Shown one piece after another: positions 5,476 through 5,932 of a DNA stretch of 5,932 nt (within the stretch, counting starts at the first letter, position 1; the number at the start of each line of letters is the position of its first letter). The stretch is from NCBI GenBank assembly GCA_000434115.1, contig FR894049.1, positions 7,180-13,111 of the forward strand, in the 5' to 3' direction. Below the pieces are notes generated by a model that worked only from the letters and a program-made list of their open reading frames with translations, made no database searches and had not been told where the DNA came from. This DNA comes from Roseburia sp. CAG:309. GTDB taxonomy: Bacteria > Bacillota > Clostridia > Lachnospirales > Lachnospiraceae. A program made the translations under genes and the position numbers.

Positions 5476-5932
5476 TTACTGTTGATCAAAATACTCTTTT
5501 CCTTTATCCGGCTTAAAATATGTTCTTATATAACCATCTGTTGATACGATAACAAATTCATTGGTGCTTTCCAAATAATATACGTCATCATTATCTTCTG
5601 CTTCTAATTTATGTAATGCCAAAGGATTTGCAACTACCGCAGCGGCAGCCTGTTCATATACCTTTGCGTCTGTAAATCCCATCTCTTTTCCGTGTTTTTC
5701 AAAATGTTCCTTTAACAAGCTTTCATTGCGAAATGTAATCGGCTTAGGTGTTTGCAGCGGTGCCTGCGACGAAGTTGGTGCAATTGGCTGCGACGTTTGC
5801 ACCGGTACTAGCGTCGGTGTCGGTGTAAACGCATCTGACTGTCTTCTGTTTTTTACAACGACAATACAAGCATATTTTTTTCCTTGATACTTTGCCGTTA
5901 TTTTTGCTTTTCCGGAACAAAGTGCACGAACT
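5476..5932 (-). CDS. Surface/secreted protein: Ig-like domain end, Thr/Pro linker, toxin-like C-terminal domain (5' end missing)
   Basis: The reading frame is open to the right edge, giving 151 C-terminal residues. A GTG at 5802 inside the linker is not the start, because the coding pattern continues well before it. Residues 5-26 (CSGKAKITAKYQGKKYACIV and on) resemble the last strands of a bacterial Ig-like BIG2 domain, a common module of exported proteins. Residues 34-63 are a Thr/Pro/Gln/Ser linker beginning with TPTPT. Residues 66-151 form a compact domain with HFEKHGKEMGF (76-86), STNEFVIVS (122-130) and DGYIRTYFKP (132-141). From memory this pattern recurs at the C-termini of Rhs/polymorphic-toxin proteins thought to have a BECR-type RNase fold, and of Lachnospiraceae surface proteins. 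Function as a toxin is an inference, and no small immunity-like gene follows. The N-terminus and any signal peptide are outside the window. Confidence 0.75.
   Translation of the reverse strand, partial: VRALCSGKAKITAKYQGKKYACIVVVKNRRQSDAFTPTPTLVPVQTSQPIAPTSSQAPLQTPKPITFRNESLLKEHFEKHGKEMGFTDAKVYEQAAAAVVANPLALHKLEAEDNDDVYYLESTNEFVIVSTDGYIRTYFKPDKGKEYFDQQ

Noticed and set aside
5476..5802. Stand-alone 108-residue gene starting at GTG 5802
   Set aside because: The frame is open beyond this codon to the window edge and encodes the end of an Ig-like domain and a Thr/Pro linker. The GTG is internal.

Overview
The window looks like a piece of the chromosome of a low-GC Gram-positive Clostridia, most likely Lachnospiraceae. 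The reasons are the fused PilM-PilN protein, strong AAGGAGG-type ribosome binding sites, a short pilin with a Gly|Phe processing site, a surface protein with a BIG2-like domain and a Thr/Pro linker, and AT-rich intergenic DNA. The family assignment is an inference from style and was not tested by any search.

All six genes lie on the minus strand, so transcription runs from high to low coordinates. In that order they are: (1) the C-terminal part of a surface or secreted protein, with the end of a bacterial Ig-like domain, a Thr/Pro/Gln linker and a C-terminal domain that resembles polymorphic-toxin RNase modules (5476 to the right edge); (2) a 592-residue polytopic GT-C glycosyltransferase (3677-5455), 20 nt further on; (3) a type IV pilin-like protein (3018-3533) behind its own sigma-A-type promoter; (4) the prepilin peptidase PilD (2211-2966); (5) a single protein joining PilM and PilN (181-2007); and (6) the start of a PilO-like protein (left edge to 179).

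Genes 3 to 6 form a type IV pilus or type II-secretion-like assembly operon. The pilin is inserted in the membrane, PilD cuts after Gly15, and PilMN with PilO forms the alignment complex linking the cytoplasmic motor to the pilin platform. The ATPases (PilB, PilT) and platform protein (PilC) are not in the window. Genes 1 and 2 appear to be a separate two-gene unit placed where other pilus genes often stand. A lipid-linked-sugar glycosyltransferase between a Thr/Pro-rich surface protein and a Ser/Thr-rich pilin suggests, without proving, that one or both are glycosylated.

Non-coding DNA is sparse. The 143-nt gap before the pilin holds a good promoter with an upstream tandem repeat. The 203-nt gap before pilMN holds two perfect hairpins and a longer-range inverted repeat with no assigned function. 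The other gaps are 51, 20 and 1 nt. No tRNA, rRNA, CRISPR array, insertion sequence or convincing terminator was seen.

The points most worth a second look are the toxin-like C-terminal domain, the EF-hand-like loop in the glycosyltransferase, the altered nucleotide-binding motifs in the PilM half, and the structured leader of pilMN.
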